Positions 7,897 to 15,612 are shown, counted from the first letter of the stretch. The stretch is 64,000 nucleotides of DNA from Guptibacillus algicola (GCF_020171805.1 NZ_JAIVAF010000003.1:992001-1056000), one strand, 5' to 3'. Numbers and translations are program-made. The notes: generated by a model not told the origin, from the letters alone.

Positions 7897-8385
7897 ATGG
7901 ATAGAAAAGATTTTTTAGGCAGTGAAATTTACAAAATGTTTGATGCTTCAGGACCTCCATATGGTTGTGGTACAGCTGCATTGATTGGTGGTTTTGCATC
8001 AAGATTAGCAATCATGACGTTAACGATTTCAGACATCGATCATGAATTAGGAGATGTACCAAGAACATACTTCTTATTATGTGATGAAGATGATGTGCAA
8101 TTTGAAGAGTTTCTTGAAAATGGAAGTGCTCGTACGTTGAATGATGTTCCTATGAGGCTTCTTGAATGTACGTACCATTTAATGCTGGAGCTTTCACAGC
8201 ACGAGAAGAATATCAAACAAAATGTAGTGGTCGATTACAGAATGGCGATGCGAATGCTTAGGCAAGTATTCGAAGCAGCAGAAAATATTTTGCTATCTAA
8301 CGGATGTAGTGCTGAAATGCGTAAAGAAATGCTTTCATACGAAAACTCACTTTATGGAACCCTTCCAAAAAGCTTGCAAAACTAA
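7897..8385 (+). CDS. Cyclodeaminase/cyclohydrolase-like protein
   Basis: 162 aa. The frame opens at GTG 7888, but ATG 7897 is correctly spaced from AAGGTGGG (7881-7888), giving MDRKDFLG. The N-terminal block SGPPYGCGTAALIGGFASRL resembles the PGGGSVAAL-x-GALGAAL motif of the FTCD cyclodeaminase/methenyl-THF cyclohydrolase family; a later DEDDVQFEEF fits DEDAxAF, and the rest is helical, as in that four/five-helix fold. Family assignment is tentative because the Gly-rich motif is degenerate. Possible operon with the gene upstream. Confidence 0.6.
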   Translation: MDRKDFLGSEIYKMFDASGPPYGCGTAALIGGFASRLAIMTLTISDIDHELGDVPRTYFLLCDEDDVQFEEFLENGSARTLNDVPMRLLECTYHLMLELSQHEKNIKQNVVVDYRMAMRMLRQVFEAAENILLSNGCSAEMRKEMLSYENSLYGTLPKSLQN

Positions 8386-8393
8386 CGATTATA

Positions 8394-8424
8394 AGGATAT
8401 AACCGCCTTCCCTCACACATACTA
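8394..8424 (+). promoter_or_regulatory. Sigma-G-like promoter of tlp
   Basis: AGGATA (8394-8399; consensus TGAATA), 18-bp spacer, CATACTA (8418-8424; exact sigma-G -10). About 45 bp before tlp. Confidence 0.6.
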
Positions 8425-8468
8425 ATAGTGCAACTCCGAGTTGCAGGAATGAATAGGGAGGGCTTCTC

Positions 8469-8678
8469 ATGAGAGCAAAACCGGATGATCGTAAGGATAA
8501 CGCTGAAAAGTTACAAAAGATGGTTCAAGATACGATTGAAAACATGCACGCTGCAGAAGCTTCGATCGAGCTAACAGATAGTGATCAGCAAAAACAGCAG
8601 ATACAGGCGAAAAACGAGCGACGTGCTGAGAGCATCGATGCGATGCGAGATGAAATTAAGGACGAAGCACATAAGTAA
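8469..8678 (+). CDS. tlp: Small acid-soluble spore protein Tlp
   Basis: 69-aa highly charged helical protein beginning MRAKPDDRKDNAEKLQKMV and ending in DAMRDEIKDEAHK, the well-known Tlp (thioredoxin-like protein, a minor forespore SASP) pattern including NMHAAEASI-LTDS. ATG after AGGGAGGG. Preceded by a sigma-G-type promoter. The strain keeps it between the acnA/sspN block and yneP. Confidence 0.92.
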   Translation: MRAKPDDRKDNAEKLQKMVQDTIENMHAAEASIELTDSDQQKQQIQAKNERRAESIDAMRDEIKDEAHK

Positions 8679-8693
8679 CACATATAAACACTA

Positions 8694-8724
8694 AGCTGAG
8701 TGGGAAATTCCCATTCGGCTTTTT
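8694..8724 (+). terminator. tlp terminator
   Basis: GCTGAGTGGGAA / TTCCCATTCGGC imperfect stem, then TTTTT. Confidence 0.75.
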
Positions 8725-8796
8725 CATTAATAGGGATTCACCAATCAATTATGATAAACTAGATATGGTTAGCAAGAAGTAAGAGGAGGATATTCA

Positions 8797-9228
8797 GTGT
8801 TTATTTCAACTACCCCAATCACTGTACGATATGCTGAAACTGACCAGATGGGTGTTGTTTATCATGCCAACTATCTAATCTGGTTTGAGCTAGGAAGAAC
8901 GACCTTAATAAATGACCTTGGATTTAAATACGCAGATATGGAGAAAGAAGGTATATTATCTCCAGTAGTCGATATTGAGGCAAGCTACAAACGCCCTGTT
9001 CGTTACGGCGACGACGTAAAAGTGAATACTTGGGTGGAACATTACGATGGCCTCCGGGTCGTCTATGGATATGAGGTAATAAAAGAAGATGAAACCGTCT
9101 GTGTAACTGGTAAGTCAGTACATACATGTGTGAAGAAGGAATCGTTTAGACCTGTATCGATTAGAAAGAGGTTTCCTGACTGGCATAAAGAGTATGAGAA
9201 GGTGAAAAAACCTAGCAAAGGATTGTAA
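8797..9228 (+). CDS. yneP: Hotdog-fold acyl-CoA thioesterase, YneP/YbgC type
   Basis: 143-aa 4HBT thioesterase. The catalytic signature Y-AETDQMGVVYHANYLIWFE (Asp in TDQMG) is at residues 10-30, with FELGRT just after. Hydrolyses short acyl-CoA; physiological substrate unknown. GTG start at 8797 with AAGAGGAGG spacing. Followed after 4 bp by yneQ, so probably co-transcribed, as in B. subtilis. Confidence 0.88.
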   Translation: MFISTTPITVRYAETDQMGVVYHANYLIWFELGRTTLINDLGFKYADMEKEGILSPVVDIEASYKRPVRYGDDVKVNTWVEHYDGLRVVYGYEVIKEDETVCVTGKSVHTCVKKESFRPVSIRKRFPDWHKEYEKVKKPSKGL

Positions 9229-9232
9229 CCGA

Positions 9233-9541
9233 ATGGCATTTGGATTAACAAAGCAAGAACTACAAGAATGGAAACGAACGGTAGCAAGTGGAAAAGTTGC
9301 TTTTCTTACTCACTATTGGTATGACCCAAGATTCCCACAATACAAAACCGTAACAAAAGCGGGGTGCAGGGATGTAGCGAAGTTAATAGAGTGGGGTGAG
9401 AAATACAATTTTAAGGGAGAATGGATTCACGACCGAGAAGGGTTTCCGCACTTTGATCTACTCGGAAATGAGCAGGTGAGAGTTCTCAGGAGCGAGGGAC
9501 TGATTAGTCATATCGAGAGATTTGGTTTAACTGAAAGTTGA
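9233..9541 (+). CDS. yneQ: Conserved hypothetical protein YneQ
   Basis: 102 aa, no signal or membrane segment. Contains HYWYDPRFPQYKTVTKAGCR and a GEWIHDREGFPHFDL block. Position 4 bp after yneP and before yneR agrees with B. subtilis yneQ. Function unknown. Confidence 0.75.
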   Translation: MAFGLTKQELQEWKRTVASGKVAFLTHYWYDPRFPQYKTVTKAGCRDVAKLIEWGEKYNFKGEWIHDREGFPHFDLLGNEQVRVLRSEGLISHIERFGLTES

Positions 9542-9546
9542 TAAAG

Positions 9547-9578
9547 AAACGCGAAAGCAACGAAGCTTTCGCGTTTTC
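9547..9578. terminator. Bidirectional terminator yneQ/yneR
   Basis: ACGCGAAAGC / GCTTTCGCGT perfect stem, 5-6-nt loop, T-rich on both sides. Confidence 0.85.
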
Positions 9579-9584
9579 TTATCA

Positions 9585-9875
9585 CTATTCTCCATGTTGA
9601 AATACAATTTCGTCTTTTTTCCTGCTGTACTTTACAGTGAAATCGAGTTCTTCAAAAAACCAAATGTCTTTTTCTTCAACATAAAATGTGATTCCTTCTT
9701 CTTCTGTGGAAAGAGCTGGTTCTGTTGGGGTTTCAACAGTCATGCCTAGTGAGAAGCCATCCTGAACGGTACTGCATCCTCCAACTCGAACAAAGAAGCG
9801 AAGCGAATCTCCTTTTTCTAATGCCATTTCACGTTTGAACCAGTTTAATGCTGGTTGAGTAATTGATATAATCAT
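9585..9875 (-). CDS. yneR: HesB/IscA-like protein YneR
   Basis: 96 aa, HesB-like (Fe-S biosynthesis) domain of the YneR type: N-terminal ITQPALNWFKREM, a central FFVRVGGCSTVQDGFSLG with only one of the IscA cysteines, and no C-terminal CGC motif. So it is unlikely to be a standard Fe-S carrier. ATG after AGGAGG. Convergent with yneQ as in B. subtilis. Confidence 0.85.
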   Translation of the reverse strand: MIISITQPALNWFKREMALEKGDSLRFFVRVGGCSTVQDGFSLGMTVETPTEPALSTEEEGITFYVEEKDIWFFEELDFTVKYSRKKDEIVFQHGE

Positions 9876-10028
9876 TAAATATACCTCCTGACACTACGCG
9901 ACGTTACATATCTATTATAAAGGTGTACAAGTATCATGCAAAACAATACGACTACATCTGTTAGAATTTGTAGTTACAAGAGGATATAATAAGGGTATAA
10001 AGGGTATTGAATTGAGGAGGGCTTTAAC

Positions 10029-10958
10029 TTGAGTAAGAAAAATATATGGCTGATTGTTTTCCTCACCTTTGCTGGCGTTATCCTACTCAGCATCAAGCCG
10101 ATCATGGATCATAGGAGCCAGCGTCTGAATGAACTAAAACAAGCAGCATCGATGATGGTTGTGAACGAAGTACCAAACGAAACCGTCATTTCTTCTATTG
10201 CTGAAAAAAACGATATACAAGAAGAACGTAGTGAGGAAGCTGAAGAAGAAGTAGAACAAGTCTCTAAGAATGACGATACGTTGTCTGAGGAAGCTGAAGA
10301 AGCAGACATCAAGATGATTGGACTTGGAGACTCTCTTACTAAAGGTAGCGGTGATTCGACCGGAAAAGGCTATATCGGACGTCTTTCAACTAATATTGAA
10401 CAAGATACAGGTGCAAGTGTTTCCGTTGAAAATTATGCAGTTCATGGTAGAAGAACGCCTAAATTATACAAAATACTCTTTGAAGAAGAAGTAGGAGAAT
10501 CATTAAGTGAAGCTGATGTGATTTTAATGAGTATTGGTGGAAATGATTTAATGAAAGTGGTTAAGGAACATTTCTTAGATTTACAGATGGCTGATTTTCA
10601 AAGAGAGCAGTCAAATTATGTTGACCGCCTTGATAAAATCATGAAAAGAATCCGTTCCGTAAACAGCGACGCACCAATTATTTTTATCGGTCTTTATAAT
10701 CCTTTATTAGAAAGTTTTCAATCGATAACAGAAATTGACCAAATTGTTCAGCGATGGAATGGGATAACCCAATCTACTGTAGAAAAAGATGAAAACACAA
10801 CATTTGTTCCAGTTTACGAACTTTTCAATTCAGTAGATGAAAATCTATTCTTTGAGGATCAATTCCATCCGAATGACGATGGATATGAATTGATGGCACG
10901 TCAGATTCAATATCATCTAAATCAAGGTAATATCATCGATGACATTCCAGTTGAATAG
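10029..10958 (+). CDS. Membrane-anchored SGNH/GDSL hydrolase
   Basis: 309 aa. One N-terminal membrane segment (IWLIVFLTFAGVILL), then an acidic low-complexity linker (EE..E-rich, residues 60-100), then an SGNH hydrolase domain: GLGDSLTKG (Ser block), SIGGNDLM (Gly/Asn block), and DQFHPNDDGY (Asp-x-x-His). Catalytic residues are all present. Likely extracellular esterase/lipase of the YpmR type. TTG start after GAGGAGGG. Confidence 0.88.
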   Translation: MSKKNIWLIVFLTFAGVILLSIKPIMDHRSQRLNELKQAASMMVVNEVPNETVISSIAEKNDIQEERSEEAEEEVEQVSKNDDTLSEEAEEADIKMIGLGDSLTKGSGDSTGKGYIGRLSTNIEQDTGASVSVENYAVHGRRTPKLYKILFEEEVGESLSEADVILMSIGGNDLMKVVKEHFLDLQMADFQREQSNYVDRLDKIMKRIRSVNSDAPIIFIGLYNPLLESFQSITEIDQIVQRWNGITQSTVEKDENTTFVPVYELFNSVDENLFFEDQFHPNDDGYELMARQIQYHLNQGNIIDDIPVE

Positions 10959-11008
10959 CTAAATGATAGAGAAAAAAAGTAATCTATACAACAAAGGCAG
11001 TGGTACGT

Positions 11009-11656
11009 ATGGAAAATCGTTATGAAGAAGAATACAATCGATTAGCCGAACGCTATCGTGTCGAAACGTACATCAAGCCCAGTTCAAGATTGATCTTCAT
11101 TTTGGAATCACCACATATTGCTGAGGTGAAGTACGGAGTTCCTGTGGCTGGAGCTTCAGGGGCAACGATGGCTAAAAAGCTTTTCGGACAAGAGTATAAC
11201 AAACCTCTTGGGTTGTTATTAAAGAAACATGATGAAGACGAAACGGATCGCCCATCCTTAGATGCAATAGGATTATTAAACGTTTGTAACATCCCGATGC
11301 AGAAACGTCCATACGATCAGAAAGATATTGAAAGCGCAAAGGCATTATTAGAACGGTTTGAAGTAATTCGTAAATACAATCATAAAGATGCGTTTAAAGA
11401 TGAAGAGTTGAATAAGGTCCAATCTTTCATCTTAAGCAAGTTTAGAGAAAGACTAAATAAATTAACAGACGTAGAAGTGACGTTTGTCCCATGCGGAAGA
11501 TTTGCACAGAAATTCTTTAGACTTGCAGATGTCACGAGCGAGAAATGGACAATCATTGAAGGTGTACCACATCCATCTTACAACTCTTGGAGTAGAGAGC
11601 GGTATGAAGAACCTGTTTCAAATGTGATTGAAGCTTTAAATCGTCATAAAGTATAA
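11009..11656 (+). CDS. Uracil-DNA glycosylase-like fold protein (putative)
   Basis: 215 aa from ATG 11009 (a GTG at 11000 is closer to the AAAGGCAG site and less likely). Contains LIFILESPHIAEVKYGVPVA near the N-terminus and EGVPHPSYNSWSRERYEEP at the C-terminus; the ESP-H and HPS-x-x-SW blocks resemble the two conserved loops of the UDG superfamily. That is a recall-based similarity, not proven. No signal peptide. Followed by a terminator. Confidence 0.6.
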   Translation: MENRYEEEYNRLAERYRVETYIKPSSRLIFILESPHIAEVKYGVPVAGASGATMAKKLFGQEYNKPLGLLLKKHDEDETDRPSLDAIGLLNVCNIPMQKRPYDQKDIESAKALLERFEVIRKYNHKDAFKDEELNKVQSFILSKFRERLNKLTDVEVTFVPCGRFAQKFFRLADVTSEKWTIIEGVPHPSYNSWSRERYEEPVSNVIEALNRHKV

Positions 11657-11677
11657 GTCAGTTTATTAAAACGAGCC

Positions 11678-11710
11678 AAAAAGCCTTATCCGAATAGGAT
11701 AAGGCTTTTT
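11678..11710 (+). terminator. Terminator after UDG-like gene
   Basis: AAGCCTTATCC / GGATAAGGCTT 11-bp perfect stem plus TTTTT. Confidence 0.9.
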
Positions 11711-11711
11711 C

Positions 11712-11727
11712 TATGTGTTAGAGCATA
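11712..11727. promoter_or_regulatory. PlcR-box-like palindrome upstream of the papR-like gene
   Basis: TATG-TGTTAGAG-CATA. The B. cereus PlcR box is TATGnAnnnnTnCATA: both TATG and CATA half-sites and the 8-bp spacing are exact, while the inner A and T (positions 6 and 11) differ. It is 65 bp before the papR-like start codon. A PlcR-like regulator gene lies 1.3 kb away. Confidence 0.5.
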
Positions 11728-11791
11728 GAATAGGACGAACGCATAATTTTTCCCAGAGTTGTAATATAAGTGTAACAAAGGGGGTGAAGTG

Positions 11792-11929
11792 ATGAAGAAA
11801 TGGTCTCTCATGTTCCTCGTTTCGATCGTCTTATTCGGTGGCTATGCCATGGCCCCAGTAGAATCACATGAAATGGTTCAAGGCACTCAGGTACACCTTG
11901 ATGAAGACGATCTTCCATATTGCCACTAA
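11792..11929 (+). CDS. PapR-like secreted signalling pro-peptide
   Basis: 45 aa, ATG after AAAGGGGGTG. It has a typical Sec signal peptide: KK at the N-terminus, hydrophobic MFLVSIVLFGGYAMA, cleavage likely after AMA; then an acidic spacer and the C-terminus LDEDDLPYCH. B. cereus PapR is also a 48-aa exported peptide whose last residues (ADLPFEF, SDLPFEH in variants) are the pheromone bound by PlcR; PapRa ends CSIPYEY. The D-L-P-aromatic core and the C-terminal position are shared, and a PlcR-type regulator gene is adjacent. Candidate pheromone DDLPYCH. The internal Cys is unusual. Function inferred from these two facts together. Confidence 0.7.
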   Translation: MKKWSLMFLVSIVLFGGYAMAPVESHEMVQGTQVHLDEDDLPYCH

Positions 11930-11983
11930 TTTAGGAAAAGGGGTCTTTCGCGTGTTTGTAAAAATGAAATATGATCAGAGAAA

Positions 11984-11998
11984 TATGAATAGTCCATA
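11984..11998. promoter_or_regulatory. Second PlcR-box-like element, one base short
   Basis: TATG-AATAGTC-CATA, half-sites 7 bp apart instead of 8, 26 bp before the holin-like ORF. Weak on its own; notable only through its location between the papR-like and plcR-like genes. Confidence 0.3.
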
Positions 11999-12023
11999 GC
12001 CACATATGAAGGGAGGACTCGAA

Positions 12024-12119
12024 ATGGAAGAACTCATGTTGTTTATAACAGCAGGCTTGTTCTTTGTTTCACTGTTTAACTTCATCGTCATCTTAATCGA
12101 AAAAACAAAGCATAAATAA
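12024..12119 (+). CDS. Holin-like mini-protein (possible type I toxin)
   Basis: 31 aa: MEELMLFITAGLFFVSLFNF then IVILIEKTKHK. One membrane helix with a basic tail and an N-terminal E-x-LM motif, like the short holin-like toxin family (e.g. (Y)EALMLMI...) common in Bacillaceae. ATG is well spaced from AAGGGAGGA. Ends 3 bp before the stop of the convergent plcR-like gene. No antisense RNA promoter identified, so a toxin role is a guess. Confidence 0.5.
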   Translation: MEELMLFITAGLFFVSLFNFIVILIEKTKHK

Positions 12120-12121
12120 TA

Positions 12122-12997
12122 TTAGCTTTCTACTTTCTTAGCGAACGTATCAACATGGTTTTTGTACGGAATGTTATCATCCAATTGAAAGATAGTGGAA
12201 GCGGTTTTTAAGTAAGTTTTTGCGAGATCTTGATTTCCAAGTAAGTGATTTAGCTTTCCACATTGAAAGGTTAACTCACCAAATAAGTAGAACCTTTGTT
12301 TTTCTCTACAAATTTGAACGCCTTCCTTTGCAATCGATAACGCTTTATCATAATCTCCGCTTGATGATAAAGCTCTAGAATAATTATAGTATAGTCTGAT
12401 TTCGATCGTTTCATCGTTGATAATCGGGTAAAAGCGTACATGGTAAAAAGCCTTTTTAAATAAAGGTAGGGCGTTATACCAGTTATTTTCTTCACTATAA
12501 AGAATTGCTGTGCTGATTAAAATCTCTATCTCTCGTTCGGAATAATTTTTTGAGGTGGTTGCAGTTAATAATAACGCATCGTTAAGTAGTTGGAATGAAC
12601 TGTGGGCATCATGCTCGATGTAATAGTGGCAAATCGCTTTATGCCACAAAACGAACTGACGATTCTTAATTGTAGAGAAGAGAGGGTTATCCTCTTCATC
12701 TGCAAGGATTTCAGCGACAGTGTGGTACTCACGGTTCTTAATATGTCTCCTTATCTGACGGCAAACTTCCTTCACATAATCGAGGCGAGGGGTTTCGATC
12801 ATGTGGAAAAAATAATTGATATCTACGCCAAGTCTCGATGCTAGATGATAGAGAAGTTCAGCAGAGGGTGATACATCATTATTTTCGATTTGACTGATTA
12901 ACGCTTGTGTACAAATCCCATTAGAGAGGTCTGACTGCGAGAGCCCAAGGTACATTCGAAGTTCACGTAGGGAAGTTCCGAGTGTATCCTGACGCAT
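12122..12997 (-). CDS. PlcR-like quorum-sensing regulator (XRE HTH + TPR, RRNPP family)
   Basis: 291 aa (PlcR is 285). N-terminal XRE-type HTH, residues 7-62: LRELRMYLGLSQSDLSNG, then QALISQIENNDVSPSAELL. The rest (about 75-290) is a degenerate TPR superhelix (e.g. ALPLFKKAFYHV, DYDKALSIAKEGV, LLGNQDLAKTYLKTA). This two-part layout and length fit PlcR/PlcRa rather than NprR (longer) or Rap (no HTH). Such proteins bind a re-imported pro-peptide fragment in the TPR groove and then DNA. The adjacent convergent papR-like gene supports this. Targets are unknown; the papR-like gene itself is the first candidate. An inverted repeat and direct repeats sit just upstream. Confidence 0.82.
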   Translation of the reverse strand: MRQDTLGTSLRELRMYLGLSQSDLSNGICTQALISQIENNDVSPSAELLYHLASRLGVDINYFFHMIETPRLDYVKEVCRQIRRHIKNREYHTVAEILADEEDNPLFSTIKNRQFVLWHKAICHYYIEHDAHSSFQLLNDALLLTATTSKNYSEREIEILISTAILYSEENNWYNALPLFKKAFYHVRFYPIINDETIEIRLYYNYSRALSSSGDYDKALSIAKEGVQICREKQRFYLFGELTFQCGKLNHLLGNQDLAKTYLKTASTIFQLDDNIPYKNHVDTFAKKVES

Positions 12998-13021
12998 CTG
13001 CTATCCCCCTTTTAGAAAGAT

Positions 13022-13074
13022 TATACCATATGGAAACTTTATCCATGAAATATTTTCTAATATAATATACCATA
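13022..13074. repeat. Operator-like repeats upstream of the plcR-like gene
   Basis: TATACCATA occurs at 13022-13030 and 13066-13074, exactly 44 bp apart (about four helical turns). Between them ATGGA (13030-13034) and TCCAT (13042-13046) form an inverted repeat with a 7-bp gap. All lie in the divergent gap between the regulator and the SDR gene. Confidence 0.45.
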
Positions 13075-13165
13075 AAAACATTATGTAAACTTATACAATA
13101 AAAAAGGAAGTCCACCTATTTTATAGAAGAAATTACTGTAACACATTTTAAAGGAGTGGACTTTA

Positions 13166-13939
13166 GTGAATTATTTACCTTCATTTCAATTAACAGATCA
13201 AGTGGTTGTCGTAACAGGAGGAGGAAAAGGGATTGGGAGAGCGATTGCAATTGGAGCTGCGGAAGCTGGGGCAGACGTTGCGATTCTAGCAAGAACATCC
13301 TCTGATATTATGGAAACGGCAGGATTAATAAGGGATAAAGGCAGAAAGGCTTATCCGATTCAGACCGATATTACGAGTAAGCAAGAAATTGAGGAAGCCG
13401 TTTCAGAAGTATACAAAGAAGCTGGAAAGATTAATATCTTGATTAATAACGCAGGAATGAATATTCGTTCAAAAGCATCTGATGTGACTGAGAATGAGTG
13501 GAATAAGATTTTTCAAACGAACCTGCAAGGTGCATTCTTTATGTCGCAAGCGTGTGCTGCAATCATGAAAGAAAATGGTGGTGGAAAGATAATTAACGTT
13601 TCTTCCGTTGCAGGTCACGTGGCTCTTAGAACTGGAGTCGTTTATGCTGCTACAAAAGCAGGCATGATACAGATGACGAAGAATCTAGCTTTGGAATGGG
13701 CTGAAGATGGTATTTCTGTAAATGCAATCGGACCATGGTATTTCAGAACACCATTAACGGATCAGTTGTTAGAGAACAAAGAATATCTAGAGGATATCCT
13801 TTCAAGAACGCCAATGAATCGAGTAGGGGAGTTGAAAGACCTCGTTGGAGCTGCAGTGTTTCTTTCTTCAGAAGCTTCCGATTACATGACAGGTCAAACG
13901 TTATTCGTTGATGGAGGAATGACGATTTACGGATTTTAA
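13166..13939 (+). CDS. Short-chain dehydrogenase/reductase (gluconate 5-dehydrogenase-like)
   Basis: 257-aa classical SDR. NAD(P)-binding TGGGKGIGRAIA at residue 18, NNAG at about 91, catalytic Ser in NVSSVAGH and Y-x-x-x-K in YAATKAG. The C-terminal GQTLFVDGGMTIYGF is typical of gluconate 5-dehydrogenase / 3-oxoacyl reductase-like SDRs. GTG start after AAAGGAG. Transcribed away from the plcR-like regulator with a 168-bp shared gap, so it may be controlled by it. Substrate not known. Confidence 0.88.
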   Translation: MNYLPSFQLTDQVVVVTGGGKGIGRAIAIGAAEAGADVAILARTSSDIMETAGLIRDKGRKAYPIQTDITSKQEIEEAVSEVYKEAGKINILINNAGMNIRSKASDVTENEWNKIFQTNLQGAFFMSQACAAIMKENGGGKIINVSSVAGHVALRTGVVYAATKAGMIQMTKNLALEWAEDGISVNAIGPWYFRTPLTDQLLENKEYLEDILSRTPMNRVGELKDLVGAAVFLSSEASDYMTGQTLFVDGGMTIYGF

Positions 13940-13962
13940 TCATTACGAAAAAACCGTACATA

Positions 13963-14018
13963 AAAGGCTGTCGAACCATTTCGACAGCCTTTGAACCGTT
14001 ACATTGTAACGGTTTTTC
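13963..14018. terminator. Tandem bidirectional terminators
   Basis: Two hairpins: AAAGGCTGTCGA / TCGACAGCCTTT (13963-13992) and AACCGTTAC / GTAACGGTT (13994-14014) followed by TTTTTC. They separate the SDR gene from the convergent lipoprotein gene. Confidence 0.85.
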
Positions 14019-14019
14019 T

Positions 14020-14583
14020 TTATTCTGCTACTTCTGTTGAAATACTAGGAGCTGTTAGACCAGCATCTTCATATACAGATGCTAACTTTTCTTCAGCTGA
14101 TGTGAACATGCTATCTGATTCTTCATAAACAAATCCAGCTTCGTCTGAAAGGTTTGCCGCTCTTGTTTCATAAGACTTCGCAAGATCTTCTAGAGCTGCT
14201 TCAAGGTCACTCTTATGAGCTTCAAGTTCAGCTGGAATTTCCATTCCACGAATATCTTCGGCAATTGTGTTAGCAGCTGTTTTTGCTTCTTCTTTCATAG
14301 TTGCAAGCTCTTCATCAGATGGCTTTTCTTCTTCTTTTGCTTTAGCAGCTTCGAATGCATAAATCGGTCCATCTTTCTCATTGATCATACTAGTAAGGTT
14401 CATTTGGAAATCAAGCAAAGCTCCTTTTACGTCTGCTTCTTGGTCACCATTTTCTTCTGAGCTAGCTTGTTCGTTGTTCTGGCTGTTATTTTCAGCTGCA
14501 TTCTCATTAGCACTGTTACCATTGCTACAAGCTGCTGCAAAAACAAGGACCAGAAGCATAGTTAATGATAAAACCTTTTTCAT
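14020..14583 (-). CDS. Lipoprotein, function unknown
   Basis: 187 aa. Type II signal peptide MKKVLSLTMLLVLVFAAAC with lipobox FAAAC (Cys19), then a Ser/Asn/Glu-rich linker (about residues 20-50) and a helical Ala/Glu/Lys-rich domain with PAELEAHKSDLEAALEDLAK. Membrane-attached extracellular helical-bundle protein. I do not recognise a family. ATG after GGGAGG. Monocistronic by context. Confidence 0.8.
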   Translation of the reverse strand: MKKVLSLTMLLVLVFAAACSNGNSANENAAENNSQNNEQASSEENGDQEADVKGALLDFQMNLTSMINEKDGPIYAFEAAKAKEEEKPSDEELATMKEEAKTAANTIAEDIRGMEIPAELEAHKSDLEAALEDLAKSYETRAANLSDEAGFVYEESDSMFTSAEEKLASVYEDAGLTAPSISTEVAE

Positions 14584-14748
14584 ACCGTGTAACCTCCCAA
14601 AATATTAGAATCTCTACAAATACAAATACTAGTCTAATAGGCACAAATTGTAAATAGATAAATTGTATTAAAATTAAAAAATTTCGTTGCTACTTTCAAT
14701 AAAAAGAATATGTTAAGGTGAATAGGTATACAAGATAGACGGGAGTGT

Positions 14749-15585
14749 ATGAACGTGATTCTATTAAATGACGAAATAATATCTAAAGAAAACGCTTCTA
14801 TTAATATAGAAGATAGAGGGTATCAATTTGGAGATGGTGTGTATGAGGTCATACGAATCTATAATGGAAACTTCTTTGAGCTAGAAGGTCATTACGACCG
14901 CTTGAAAAGAAGTGCTAGTGAAATCCATATTGACTTACCATTTGATCGAGCTACATTTCAAACAAAAGTTAACGAGCTTCGTTCAACTAATAACGTAGAG
15001 AATGGTCATTTATATATGCAGGTCTCTCGAGGAATCGCACCAAGAAACCATCCATTCCCGGCAAAGTCTGAACCGGTGCTCGTTGCATATACGACTGAAT
15101 ACGCAACTAACGATACACCCCCACCAGGTAGGGCGATGTTTACTGAGGATATAAGGTGGCTACGCTGTGATATTAAGAGTCTAAATCTACTCGGAAATGT
15201 TCTTGCAAAGGAAGAATCAAAAAAACAAGGATATGATGAAGCTATTTTCCATAGAGGCGAAACCGTGACCGAGGGAAGTTCTACAAATGTATTCATGGTG
15301 AAGGACCAAACCCTCTATACGCATCCAGCAAACAATTACATCCTTGATGGAATTACAAGAAGAACAATATTAGATGCTGCCAAGGGTGCAGGGATTACAA
15401 TAGTAGAAGAACCATTTACTAAAACGCAATTACTAGAGAGCGATGAAGTTTTTATTTCCAGTACAACTCAGGAAGTTAGACCTATAATCGAAGTAAGTGG
15501 CAATACCATCGGTACAGGTAGAATGGGGGATGTAACCGCTATCCTTCAAAAGGAATTCAAAAAGCGTCTTCCTAATAACAAGTAA
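14749..15585 (+). CDS. dat: D-amino acid aminotransferase
   Basis: 278-aa class IV PLP transaminase. N-terminal INIEDRGYQFGDGVYEVIRI is the D-alanine aminotransferase signature; the PLP lysine is in CDIKSLNLLGNVLAK (about residue 145); TEGSSTNVF and ILDGITRRTIL follow. Makes D-glutamate from D-alanine for peptidoglycan or recycles D-amino acids. ATG after GGGAG. No partner gene. Confidence 0.92.
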   Translation: MNVILLNDEIISKENASINIEDRGYQFGDGVYEVIRIYNGNFFELEGHYDRLKRSASEIHIDLPFDRATFQTKVNELRSTNNVENGHLYMQVSRGIAPRNHPFPAKSEPVLVAYTTEYATNDTPPPGRAMFTEDIRWLRCDIKSLNLLGNVLAKEESKKQGYDEAIFHRGETVTEGSSTNVFMVKDQTLYTHPANNYILDGITRRTILDAAKGAGITIVEEPFTKTQLLESDEVFISSTTQEVRPIIEVSGNTIGTGRMGDVTAILQKEFKKRLPNNK

Positions 15586-15612
15586 CCAAAGTAAAAATAT
15601 TTTTTCTCGCAG

